Source: Candidatus Binatia bacterium (GTDB lineage: Bacteria; Desulfobacterota; Binatia; UBA9968; JAJDTQ01). From it: a stretch of 55,803 nucleotides of DNA. The translations under genes were made by a program, and so were the position numbers. The stretch spans positions 1-55,803 of the forward strand of contig JAJEAI010000064.1 of NCBI GenBank assembly GCA_022824205.1, in the 5' to 3' direction. This document shows, piece by piece, positions 35,906-44,247 of this stretch. Position 1 is the first letter of the stretch; each line of letters begins with the position of its first letter. The notes beneath the pieces were generated by a model, which had not been told where the DNA came from, ran no database searches, and saw only the letters and a list, made by a program, of their open reading frames with translations.

Positions 35906-37273
35906 TCACGAGGCCATGGTCACCGCGGCGCCGAGGCTGCGTGGCCCTTCCATGCCGTCGTTGCGGATGAGCGGGATCGACACGGTAGTCGACGTCGTAC
36001 CCTGACGAATCGTCGTCTCCACGGGTTCGTCGACGAAATCCTCTCCCGCCACCGCGGGATTCGCGCCGCTTCCGGGTACGAGCCGCACCATGATCCGGAT
36101 GTCGTCCGGGGCCGCGGCCGGCAGCGAGACCTCCAACTGGACCGCCTCGCCGCTGCCGACGGCGTCCTGCAGGAACCGGACCCGCGCCTGCTCCACGAGG
36201 CCGGCGGCGCCTTGCTTCCGCTTGGCAACCTTGATCGGCCCGATATCGTCGACGGGGCGCCACAGCTCTTCGCTGGCAGGCCCCGCGCCGCCGACAGCCA
36301 CGCCCAGGCCTTCCCACGGCGGGCTCTCCGACGCACCCCCGAACGGTACGTCGAGCGCAACCTGGAACGTCATGGTGTCCTTGCCCCGGCCGATGCCGTC
36401 GTAGTCGGTGCCGAGCCTGAACCAAGGATGCGGACGCCAGTCGAAACCCATGCGCATCCCGTCGTCCCACCGATCCGAACCGTCCTCGGCCCTCCAGCGG
36501 TAGCCAACGGCGTTCAGGCGAAGTGTGGTGGTCAAGCGCAAGCGCATCCCGACCTCAAGACCCTCGAGGGCGCGCTCCTCGTAACCCGCCCTTCCGGGAC
36601 GCCAGCCCGTGGTGGGAATAAAGTACCGCAACGAGCCAACGCCCCATCTCCCCGTATAGTCGATGCCGGGGGCGAGCACCCTGTGGCCACGCTCGACGTT
36701 GAGAAGATGGAAGGCCGAGACGCCCAGGATGTCCGCGCCCGGTGCGCTCGAAAGCCAGAAACGGTGTACGATTCCTTGCCTCAGGTCGTTACGAAAATGG
36801 CCGGAACCGGACCCATCCCACGAACGGGCTACGCCTTGTTGAAAAAAGAACGAGGAAACACGCCGTGATCCGGCCGGCGACACGGCACCAGCAAACGGCA
36901 GCACGACATCGACGTCGCCCTCGATGCCGAACTTGCTGGAGACACGAGAATAGTTCAGGTTGCGCATGACCTGGAAATGCCGGCCGAACCGCCTCTTGCC
37001 GTATTCGTCGGCCAATCGCAGGCTTTCATCCAACAGAAGCTTGAGACCGTTACCCAAGAGACACCGAGAGCCCTTGTGCATCGAATCATTGACAGCGTCA
37101 GTGCACCTGCCCACGTGAAGGATGGAATCGCTCCAGAATCCGTTCCTGAACTCCGCGTTGGCAATCGAAGGAAGGATGGCGAACACGAGGATCAAGGTAA
37201 CTACCAGTTCAGTTGCCCTCATACGGTGACAAAAGAACCAAGAGCAATGGCTCTTGGCGAATCGCTTCGTCAT
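35906..37273 (-). CDS. Inverse autotransporter (intimin/invasin-type beta-barrel) protein
   Basis: 455 residues from the ATG at 37273, chosen for the GGAGGAG eight bases upstream; an upstream ATG at 37306 overlaps the regulator gene. Signal peptide ELVVTLILVFAILPSIANA. The barrel domain has FGIEGDVDVVLPF, FFFQQGVARSWDG, ERGHRVLAPGIDY and WRPHPWFRLGTDYDG, the pattern of inverse autotransporter barrels, which thread a C-terminal passenger to the outside. The passenger here is short, with one Calx-beta-like domain (residues about 355-455: VRFLQDAVGSGEAVQLEV, NPAVAGEDFV). Adhesion is the usual role. It lies 29 bases after the XRE gene and 33 bases before the MORN lipoprotein. Confidence 0.72.
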   Translation of the reverse strand: MTKRFAKSHCSWFFCHRMRATELVVTLILVFAILPSIANAEFRNGFWSDSILHVGRCTDAVNDSMHKGSRCLLGNGLKLLLDESLRLADEYGKRRFGRHFQVMRNLNYSRVSSKFGIEGDVDVVLPFAGAVSPAGSRRVSSFFFQQGVARSWDGSGSGHFRNDLRQGIVHRFWLSSAPGADILGVSAFHLLNVERGHRVLAPGIDYTGRWGVGSLRYFIPTTGWRPGRAGYEERALEGLEVGMRLRLTTTLRLNAVGYRWRAEDGSDRWDDGMRMGFDWRPHPWFRLGTDYDGIGRGKDTMTFQVALDVPFGGASESPPWEGLGVAVGGAGPASEELWRPVDDIGPIKVAKRKQGAAGLVEQARVRFLQDAVGSGEAVQLEVSLPAAAPDDIRIMVRLVPGSGANPAVAGEDFVDEPVETTIRQGTTSTTVSIPLIRNDGMEGPRSLGAAVTMAS

Positions 37274-37302
37274 CGGATCTCCTCCAAACGGCAAGTAATC
37301 AC

Positions 37303-37743
37303 TCATCCTGAATCGTTGCCCTCCAGCATCGCGGCCTTGGCCTGTTCGAAGGCCTCCTGAACGACCCGGAGAGCCAGCTCCTGACTACCTGACTGGTGGG
37401 CGATGGTCGAGCCGTACCGAACCACCAACAGCTTCAGCACGTTCGTGGCCTCGCTCAACCTCCCTTCACCCTGACTGCTCAGTATTTTCCGCACCGTATC
37501 ATCCGCAGCCCTGACGACGGTCAGAATTGCATCCTCGTGCGGCGGGTCCAGGGACATGATCTCGCGCAAATCGACACCGAGGGCCTGGCCGATCTCTCTT
37601 GCCGTACGGAGGCTGACCGGCTTGCCCTTCTCCGCGCGCTGAATGGTCCGACTATCGCATCCGGTTCTGCTCGCGAGTTGCACCTGCGTAAGGCCAAGCT
37701 CGATGCGTCGCCGGCGCAAGAATTCGCGATCCATCGTGACCAT
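37303..37743 (-). CDS. XRE-family transcriptional regulator
   Basis: 146 residues. A helix-turn-helix domain occupies residues about 5-60 (RRIELGLTQVQLASRTG then TIQRAEKGKPVSLRTAREIG). The C-terminal half is helical, without a recognised sensor. As the first gene before the inverse autotransporter it is the likely regulator of the surface operon. Upstream, direct copies of TGACGT lie within TTGACGTACTTCTGACGTTG (minus strand, about 37777-37796) and could be its operator. The start may be ATG 37743 or the ATG three codons later; neither has a clear ribosome site. Confidence 0.82.
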   Translation of the reverse strand: MVTMDREFLRRRRIELGLTQVQLASRTGCDSRTIQRAEKGKPVSLRTAREIGQALGVDLREIMSLDPPHEDAILTVVRAADDTVRKILSSQGEGRLSEATNVLKLLVVRYGSTIAHQSGSQELALRVVQEAFEQAKAAMLEGNDSG

Positions 37744-37933
37744 GGTAAAGCCTACAGTGCTTGAAATCTCACGCGCAACGTCAGAAGTACGTCAATAACA
37801 CGACAGGCACACGACACGGAGGCTTCCTTCCGGCACTCGTGGACGATGGGTCTTGCCGCCGAATCCTTGCCTTGCCGTGTCTATGGAACTTTCTGAGGCA
37901 ATTTGGTGGAGGGGTGCGTCGGGCGGGTTGACC
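37744..37933. other. Intergenic region upstream of the XRE gene
   Basis: 190 bases between the metzincin and XRE genes. Contains the repeated TGACGT motif described under the XRE gene; no ORF or hairpin is clear. Confidence 0.35.
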
Positions 37934-39430
37934 TCAGCGCTCGCCCCCGAAACTTGCCACCAGGTCATCGCGCTCCATCACCCCGGCGATACCCTCGTGG
38001 GAACCGCCGAAGAAACCGGCGGTGACCTGGCCGGCATCGCCGCCGGTGCGGACGAAGCTGTTTCCGAGTAGAACGACGTCGTAAACCAAGTCGCCCTCGC
38101 CCCACCGCGTGCCGCTGCCGACGGCCCCGGGCGGCTGTCCGCCGGGCCATGACTCCAAGGCGGTCAGCCGGAGCGTGCCGGCACGGGTATCGAATCGAAC
38201 TGTCAGTTCGGCCGCACCCGCGACAATCCTGCCGGTCCGCGTGAACCCAAGAACGCGGGCCGACCAGGTTGAACTCTCGGATAGGGTCGGATTCTCGGCG
38301 AGAATCGCACTTGACGCCGTCCCATAAGCCCAGGGCCGTGCCAAGCCGTTGCGGAGCCCAACGCCGAATGCCAACGCCGTGCCCTCCACGCTCAACTCGC
38401 CGCGGACATGGATCGACGTGTCCTCCCACGGCTCCAGCGCGCGGGCGATTTCGTGAGGCATCGCGCCGGGGGCGAGCCTTCCATGCACGGCGAGAAGGAC
38501 CTCGCGGTCGAGCGGATCGAGTATTCCGCCCTGACTCACCGGCCCGTAGACGGGCCGCATGACCGATTCGGGGAACCGTTCCGGGTCGGCGTGGTGGCGC
38601 CCGAGCACGTGCAGGATCTCGTGCACCAGGACATGAAGACGGCTTTCGCCGGTGGCCCGTACGGGGTCCACCCAAACCCGGCCCGCCCAATGGGAGCGAC
38701 GGTGTTCACCCGTGCCGCGTCTCAAGATCCAGCCGTCGAATTCACCCTGGCCTGAAACGTGCGGTGTCTTCGCCGCGCGTTCGGCCCCCAGCCACACTTC
38801 CGCGGGCGCAAACCGGACGAAGATATCCCCGTTCGGCATGGGAGGCCTGTCACACGGAACCTCCTCACACCCTGATGTTCCGAAGGTTTCCGCCACCTCG
38901 CTCGGGACGAGAGCGTCGTCGAACCGGAGTCGCTGTTCCCGCGGCAAGGCCGCGTTGATCCGCTGCACGGCGCGCACCGTCTGATCGACCATTTCCGGGG
39001 TCGCGCCCTCGACAACCCGGACAGTCATCCTCGCCCGGTACGGCTTGCGGATGCCGGAAGTTTCCCCGGCTTCGGCCGAAAGATATTCCATCAGCTTGCG
39101 CGCGCCCACGCCGTCGGCGACCGCGCCGTAAGCCACCCGGACGTCTTCATGCCGACCCACGACCGTGAGGGATCCTGGCGCGGGCGCCACGCCCGGGTTC
39201 ACGTGCAATGACTCGCCGAGATGGACGGTGGGTGCGTTGAGCGCATCGGACGGACGTTGCAGCGGCAGCGCCGGAACGGTTCTTGGCGGGATCGTGGTTG
39301 CCGTGGAGCCGACCTGAGCCCGCGGAGGCTCGCCTCCGGCCCCGCGCAACCCCATGCCAGCCCCACCCCACGACAGCACAGCCACGAACCCGGCCACCAC
39401 GGACAGGAATATGCTTCCACGGACCTTCAT
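37934..39430 (-). CDS. Matrixin-like metzincin metalloprotease with C-terminal TbpB-like barrel
   Basis: 498 residues. The start at ATG 39430 begins a signal-like N-terminus (MKVRGSIFLSVVAGFVAVLS). The zinc-binding motif HEILHVLGRHH is at residues 270-280 (His270, Glu271, His274, Gly277, His280), and a Met-turn follows (SVMRPVYG, Met291), the full metzincin/matrixin signature. From about residue 330 to the end the sequence turns into a beta-rich domain ending FFGGSHEGIAGVMERDDLVASFGGER, which resembles the C-terminal 8-stranded barrel of transferrin-binding-protein-B-like surface lipoproteins. It sits upstream of the XRE/inverse autotransporter/MORN set on the same strand, so a role in processing or displaying those surface proteins is possible. 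That link is inference. Confidence 0.75.
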   Translation of the reverse strand: MKVRGSIFLSVVAGFVAVLSWGGAGMGLRGAGGEPPRAQVGSTATTIPPRTVPALPLQRPSDALNAPTVHLGESLHVNPGVAPAPGSLTVVGRHEDVRVAYGAVADGVGARKLMEYLSAEAGETSGIRKPYRARMTVRVVEGATPEMVDQTVRAVQRINAALPREQRLRFDDALVPSEVAETFGTSGCEEVPCDRPPMPNGDIFVRFAPAEVWLGAERAAKTPHVSGQGEFDGWILRRGTGEHRRSHWAGRVWVDPVRATGESRLHVLVHEILHVLGRHHADPERFPESVMRPVYGPVSQGGILDPLDREVLLAVHGRLAPGAMPHEIARALEPWEDTSIHVRGELSVEGTALAFGVGLRNGLARPWAYGTASSAILAENPTLSESSTWSARVLGFTRTGRIVAGAAELTVRFDTRAGTLRLTALESWPGGQPPGAVGSGTRWGEGDLVYDVVLLGNSFVRTGGDAGQVTAGFFGGSHEGIAGVMERDDLVASFGGER

Positions 39431-39529
39431 GGTTTCGCGGGGACGGCACTTCCAACCAGAGCGACGAAGGCTGAACGCAGGCCCCCAACCCATTGCCACG
39501 GAGACACGCCGCGGTCCAAAGGGCCTTCC

Positions 39530-39559
39530 CTTATAGGGCAGCCGACCCAACCGTGTCAA
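39530..39559 (-). promoter_or_regulatory. Candidate promoter for the metzincin gene
   Basis: Minus strand TTGACA (39554-39559), 18 bases, TATAAG (39530-39535), about 100 bases upstream of the start codon. This is the best-matching promoter in the window. Confidence 0.55.
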
Positions 39560-39647
39560 AACGCGCCGACCGCGCCCTTGCGCGGCGTACACCTCTTCGC
39601 TACCGTGGTCCATGAGGCGCAGTCAGGCAATGGCAAGGAGGCGAACC

Positions 39648-40976
39648 ATGAAGCGCGTGGCACACGTCGTGAACCAGTTCTTCGCCGGCATTGGCGGAGA
39701 GGAGAAGGCGGACGTCGCCGCCGGGACCCTCGACACCCTCGCGGGGCCGTCGCGCGGCCTGCAGCGGCTGCTGGAGGGGCAGGCGGAGGTGGCGTCCACC
39801 ATCTACTTCGGCGACAACCACTTTCACGAACAGCCCGAGGAGGCGCGGGCGGCGCTCCTGCGCGAAATCGCGGCGGCCAAAGCCAACGTGGTAGTGCTGG
39901 GTCCGGCGTTCAACGCCGGGCGTTACGGGCTTGCCTGCGTCGAGATCGGGCACATGGTGGCCACCGAATTGGAGTGCGTGTGCGTCACCGCCATGCACGA
40001 GGACAACCCGGCGGTGGACGCGTACCGCGGGTACCATGACGCGCGGCTCTTCCTCTTCCCCACGATGGAAACCGCGGCGGGCATGGGCAAGGCGCTGGAG
40101 GATCTCGCCCGCTTCGTTCAGAGGAGGCTCCAGGACGAGCCCGTGGGCGCGGCCGAGGACGAGGGCTACCTGGCCCGCGGCATCCGCTTCCAGGAGCGCA
40201 GCGGCAGGACGGGCGCGGACCGCGCCCTGGACATGCTGCTGGACAAGCTCGAGGGGAAGCCCTTCGCCACCGAGATCCCCATGCAGACCTGGGACCGGGT
40301 GGCGCCGGCCGCCGCGGTCAAGGATGTGGGCAAGGCCAAGATCGCGCTGGTCACCACCAGCGGCGTGGTGCCGTGGGGCAACCCGGACGGCTTCAAGACC
40401 TTCCGCAACACGTTCTGGCGCAAGTATCCGGTGGCGGAGCTGAAGACCATGGAGCCGGGCGTGTGGGAAGCGGTACACGGCGGCTACAACGTGGCCAACA
40501 TGAACGCCAACCCGCTCTACGGCGTTCCCCTGGACGCCTTGCGGGAGCTCCAGCAGGAGGGCAAGTACGAGGACCTCTACCCCGCCTACTACGTCGTCCC
40601 CGGCAACCAGGGCTCGCCCGCGAACATGCAGCGGATGGGCGAGGAGATCGCCGCGGAGCTCAAGGCCAACAGCGTGGACGCCGCGCTGTTGGTGAGTACG
40701 TGAGGCACCTGTAGTCGCAGCGGAGCTGTGATCAGTAAAGAACTGGACCGTGCCGGAGTTCCCGTGTCGATGATCAGCGCCATGTTCCCGCTGGCGGAAC
40801 AGGTAGGTGCCAGCCGCATCGTCAAGGGCGTCAAGATCCCCCACCCGTGCGGCGACCCGAGCCTGCCGCCGGAGGTCGACGAGAAGCTGCGCAAGTCCAT
40901 CGTCGAGACCGCTCTCAAGGCCCTGGAGGAAGAGGTGGACGAGAGCACCGTGTTCACGCCGGAAACCGCGTCATGA
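39648..40976 (+). CDS. Selenoprotein, glycine/betaine/sarcosine reductase component B-like (GrdB family)
   Basis: 442 residues when the in-frame UGA at 40701-40703 is read as selenocysteine (Sec352). Up to the UGA the protein has GrdB features: VNQFFAGIGGEEKAD at the N-terminus, VLGPAFNAGRYG, then ALVTTSGVVPWGNPDG. Right after the UGA comes GTCSRSGA, matching the UGTCxRCGA active site of GrdB. In the same frame follow ISKELDRAGVPV, VGASRIVKGVKIPHPCGDPSLP and KSIVETALKALEEE, a standard GrdB C-terminus. The start ATG 39648 has AAGGAGG six bases upstream. The stop at 40974-40976 overlaps the next start (ATGA). A 17-base hairpin begins 11 bases after the UGA. In Clostridia GrdB reduces glycine or betaine through a selenoether and passes it to GrdA; no GrdA, C or D is here. 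Confidence 0.9.
40715..40731 (+). promoter_or_regulatory. Bacterial SECIS-type hairpin for selenocysteine insertion
   Basis: TCGCAGC and GCTGTGA pair over seven positions (one G-U) around a GGA loop. The 17-base hairpin starts 11 bases after the UGA at 40701-40703, the spacing known for the E. coli fdhF element that binds SelB. Confidence 0.65.
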
Positions 40977-42298
40977 GCGGCGCCCGGAACGCCGGGCCGC
41001 TGGAGCTGGCGGAGTTCCCGGTGCGGGAGCTCCGCTTCGGCGGGACGCTGCAATACGCGGGCGGGGCGCTGGAGGTGGCGGAAGCGGAACTGGTGGAGCT
41101 GGCTTCGCGAGATCCCCGCATCCTCGAGGTCGGGCTCGACATCGTGCGCCCGGGCGAGCGGGTGCGGGTCACCGGCATCCGCGACGTGGTGGAGCCCAGG
41201 GTCAAGGTGGGCGGCCACGCGCAGGTGTTTCCCGGCATCACCAGTCCCGTGGTGCCCGTGGGGCGCGGGCGCACCCACCGGCTCTCCGGCATGACCCTCA
41301 TCGCCACCGCCGCCTACGAGGGCACCATCCGCACGGGCACCACCGCGCAGCGGAGCGCCATCCTGGACATGTGGGGGCCGGGGGCCGACCTCTCGGGCTT
41401 CAGCCGTGTTCCGGGCCTGGTGCTGAACCTGCGGCTGCCGCCGGACCTGATCGAGGCCGAGGCGCACCAGGTGATCCAGGCCGCCGAGTACCGCGTGGCC
41501 CAGAGGCTGGCCGAGACCACGGCCGTGGCCGAACCCGCCGCCGTGGAAACGTTCGGCGCGGCGCCCGGCAATGGGAACCTGCCCAGGGCCGTGGTGATCG
41601 TGGGCTGCATCACCGAGTCGGAGCACCTGCCGTCCGGCCTGGGGTACTACGGGTTGCCGGTGCGCGAGTCCCTGGCCACCGTGGTCCACCCCAACGAGCT
41701 GATGGACGGCGCGGTCACCGGCAACACGCTGAAGACCATCGCCTACTACCCCACCACCTGGGACTGGCAGAACCAGCCGCTGGCCATGCGCTTGGCCCGG
41801 GAGCACGGTCGCCGGGTCGATTTCGCCGGCGTGATCCTGCAGCGCATCCGTTTCGAGGCCTTCCGCGAGAAGGAGGTGGCGGCACACAACGCATCGCAAG
41901 TGGCGCGGGCGCTGGGAGCGGACGCCGCCCTCATCACCTGGCTGGGTTCGGGCAACGCCTTCCTGGAAGTGATGCTGACGGTGCGCGCGTGCGAGGAGAA
42001 AGGCGTCAGGACGGTGCTGGTCACGTATGAATACGGCGGCCAGGAGGGAACGGATTCGCCGCTGCTGTTCTACGACACCCACGCCGACGCGGTAGTGAGC
42101 ACCGGCAGCCGCGACCGCATCCTGGAGCTGCCGCCCGCCGACCGGGTCGCCGGAGCGTACCAGGAACTCCAGGTACTCAACTATCCCGGCGCGCCCGTGG
42201 TCTCCGCCCTGGACACCCTCACGCTCGACGCCACCGACGCCATCATCGGCGGCACCGACCTGTGGGGCGGCCGCGACTGGACATGCCGGGCGCACTGA
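40973..42298 (+). CDS. Glycine/sarcosine/betaine reductase component B alpha/beta-like protein (GrdE/GrdG family)
   Basis: 441 residues, translationally coupled to the selenoprotein gene by a four-base ATGA overlap. In studied relatives this proprotein cleaves itself between Asn and Cys to expose a pyruvoyl group that binds the substrate amine. The family context is clear: MTLIATAAYEGTIRTGTTAQ, LDMWGPGADLSGFS, VVHPNELMDGAVTGNT and VRTVLVTYEYGGQEGTDSP. At the cleavage position the sequence is Gly250-Asn251-Thr252, so the expected Cys is Thr. Cleavage would then give an oxobutyryl group or may not occur. Another Cys lies upstream in IVGCITESEH (Cys212). The partner, substrate and electron donor are unknown here. 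Confidence 0.85.
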   Translation: MSGARNAGPLELAEFPVRELRFGGTLQYAGGALEVAEAELVELASRDPRILEVGLDIVRPGERVRVTGIRDVVEPRVKVGGHAQVFPGITSPVVPVGRGRTHRLSGMTLIATAAYEGTIRTGTTAQRSAILDMWGPGADLSGFSRVPGLVLNLRLPPDLIEAEAHQVIQAAEYRVAQRLAETTAVAEPAAVETFGAAPGNGNLPRAVVIVGCITESEHLPSGLGYYGLPVRESLATVVHPNELMDGAVTGNTLKTIAYYPTTWDWQNQPLAMRLAREHGRRVDFAGVILQRIRFEAFREKEVAAHNASQVARALGADAALITWLGSGNAFLEVMLTVRACEEKGVRTVLVTYEYGGQEGTDSPLLFYDTHADAVVSTGSRDRILELPPADRVAGAYQELQVLNYPGAPVVSALDTLTLDATDAIIGGTDLWGGRDWTCRAH

Positions 42299-42370
42299 GC
42301 GCGAGACCGTTCCAGTGAAGAAAGCCGGGCAAGACCACGCCCGGACGGAAGATGCACCCACGCCCGAACC

Positions 42371-42640
42371 GTCATTGATATGAAAACAAAACCTTATCCA
42401 ACGAATTGAGGTAGTTACAGACGTCCGTCTTCGTCATTCCCAGCGCGCTAATACGTCATTCCCGCGAAAGCATGCCCTCGACCCCGATCGGGGGCGGGAA
42501 TCCATGCGGGGTGGGGCTTGGCAATGCGGCCGCCACACAACCACCCATGGATTCCCGCTTTCGCGGGAATGACGATTCGAGGGATCTCTTGCCTCATGAG
42601 TCGTGACACGACCAGTGCCGGCGAATGACGGAGGGGAAGG
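42371..42640. repeat. Long repeat unit plus REP/BIME palindromes
   Basis: Bases 42371-42442 closely match 51992-52060: both begin GTCATTGATATG and end AGTTACAGACGTCCGTCTTC. They lead, at the same spacing, into AATACGTCATTCCCGCG and the two-hairpin REP element. The copy here is imperfect (GAAAGCATGCCCTC in the first hairpin). The 42299-42647 gap holds no gene. Confidence 0.7.
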
Positions 42641-42647
42641 AACCAGC

Positions 42648-43097
42648 ATGTCCGTTGAAGTCATCTGCATCGACCATATCTTCATCCCCGTCCATGACCT
42701 TGCCGCGGCGGAGGCGTTCTACGACAACGTCATGCCGGTCCTGGGGTTCCGCAAAGGCCCGGTGTCCGACAAGATGTCGCCGCGGGCACGCTACGACAAC
42801 CGGCACCTGACTTACTGGATCGTGGCGCGCGAGGGCGCTTCAGCAGAACCGAGCGCCCGACGGAGCGCACCGTCGCACCTGTGCTTCCGCGTGGTTGACG
42901 AGGAGGCCGTGGACCGGGCCTGCCGGGAGCTTCGCGCCGCTGGCATCGACGCCACCGAGCCGCAAGCGTACACGCAGTACTCGCCCGACTACTACGCCAC
43001 CTTCTTCTCCGACCCCGACGGCCTGCTGCTGGAAGTGATCAACTTCAACGGGCGCCGAAGGAGGCGCATGTTCGACTGGGACTCTCATCAAGCTTGA
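42648..43097 (+). CDS. VOC-family protein (glyoxalase/bleomycin-resistance fold)
   Basis: 149 residues with one pair of beta-alpha-beta modules. IDHIFIPVHDLAAAEAFYD at the start and FFSDPDGLLLEVINF at the end supply the likely metal ligands (His10 and the Glu of LEVI), with His in SHLCFRV between. ATG 42648 follows GGAGGGGAAGGA. Function could be a glyoxalase, an isomerase or an extradiol-type enzyme; the sequence does not decide. No operon partner. Confidence 0.75.
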   Translation: MSVEVICIDHIFIPVHDLAAAEAFYDNVMPVLGFRKGPVSDKMSPRARYDNRHLTYWIVAREGASAEPSARRSAPSHLCFRVVDEEAVDRACRELRAAGIDATEPQAYTQYSPDYYATFFSDPDGLLLEVINFNGRRRRRMFDWDSHQA

Positions 43098-43150
43098 TGG
43101 CGAATCGCCGAGATATTCGTCAACCAGAGTGCGGAGAGAAACGTGCACCA

Positions 43151-43757
43151 TCACCCCAACGCATCGCGGATGAACGAATAACCAGCATCGAATCGAACAA
43201 AGAGCTGACAGTTGTGGCCTGCAAGCTCCTCGACGATGTTCTGATCGTCGAAGTCCTTGGCGTTCCTGTTCAAGAAACAGGCTTCCGCTGCATGAATCTG
43301 CGAGAGGTGAGTGAGAACGGATGAGTAGACTATCGCATCCTGCGCCGACAAACCATGGATACGGTGGTACTGGGTCGCGGCTGCCAGCACGGATGTGCCA
43401 AGCGGCACGACCTCGGCGACTTCAATGAGCCGGGAGCGCACGAACTCAAGCCGCCGGGATTCTTGCTGCGCAGCGCTGATCAGCAGCGTTGTGAGATCCT
43501 TGAAACCGGCGAGCTGTTCCGAGAGTGATGCAGTCCGAGAAAGCTGACGGGAATTCGGCATCCAACTCCTGCTTCATTCGTCTCCGTTGTTTGTGGCGCC
43601 GAGTAAGCGTTTCGTAGGGTTCCACCAGAGAATAGGCAGGTATGACAAGCCGTATGCGACTCGCCTCGCAAAGCAGCAGAATTTCTTCGCAACTGGCAGA
43701 TTGCTCCTGTATCAGGGCGAGTTCCAGTACAAAGTTGGACTCGACGTAGACGTTCAC
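43151..43757 (-). pseudogene. PIN-domain protein, frameshifted
   Basis: The first frame (43757-43446) begins with GTG and MNVYVESNFVLELAL, a PIN-like N-terminus with acidic Glu in place of the usual first Asp. It carries LVIPAYSLVEPYETL. The second frame (43561-43151) continues with RQLSRTASLSEQ, then GLSAQDAIVYSSVL (conserved acidic pair) and ACFLNRNAKDFDD, the rest of the PIN fold. The join falls near 43560, where one base is missing or extra. Repaired, it is about 200 residues. It overlaps the nuclease-like gene upstream by four bases (GTGA), so they form a pair. PIN proteins are usually RNases of toxin-antitoxin systems. Confidence 0.55.
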
Positions 43758-44215
43758 GCCACCGCTTCATACTCGACGCGACCGTCCTGTATGGCGGTGC
43801 GAAACCCTGACTCGGCAAGCCAACCATGGTCGTCGGGATATCTGTCCGTGGTCCTCACCGGCCGGATGAGATCACTTAGCCATGCCGCTACGAGCAATTC
43901 GAAGGCGTGACTGGTCACTTGCAGAGGATCTACTTTGGCGCTCTCGAAATAGGGAGCAAGTTCTTGCCGGGTATCCGTTTCAAAGGTTGGGAGAACCACT
44001 TGACCCGGATCCGCATCAGCGCCTCTCCAGAGATACAGACGGTCTGGCGTAATGAGGAGGAAGTAATCGGCATTGTATGGGCTGCCGTGCGCGAGGATAT
44101 TCCGTCGCGTTTGGGCTGCCCATTCCGGTGAAGTTCCGAGCTTGTTCTTCAACTCCACGACAGCAGCCAACCGGCCATTGTGATCGTACAAAGCGAAATC
44201 CGCGGAAGTGAACAT
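43754..44215 (-). CDS. PD-(D/E)XK nuclease-like small protein paired with the PIN gene
   Basis: 153 residues. MFTSADFALYDHNGRLAAVVELKNKLG gives Asp6, or Asp11 with Glu21-x-Lys23 (ELK), the pattern of a PD-(D/E)XK nuclease core, followed by a helix (EWAAQTRRNILAHG) and YFLLITPDRLYLWRG. Function is otherwise unknown. The frame is open upstream of the ATG (reading LIDWCKLM), so the true start could be earlier, but a good promoter lies just there. The stop overlaps the PIN gene start by four bases. GC is lower than in its neighbours, as expected for a mobile defence or toxin module. Confidence 0.6.
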   Translation of the reverse strand: MFTSADFALYDHNGRLAAVVELKNKLGTSPEWAAQTRRNILAHGSPYNADYFLLITPDRLYLWRGADADPGQVVLPTFETDTRQELAPYFESAKVDPLQVTSHAFELLVAAWLSDLIRPVRTTDRYPDDHGWLAESGFRTAIQDGRVEYEAVA

Positions 44216-44247
44216 AAGCTTGCACCAATCAATGAGCGTTACCTTAG

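Noticed and set aside
40728..40976. Separate 82-residue protein starting at GTG 40728
   Set aside because: The frame is continuous with the upstream GrdB-like frame through the UGA, and its sequence is the GrdB C-terminus. No ribosome site precedes the GTG.
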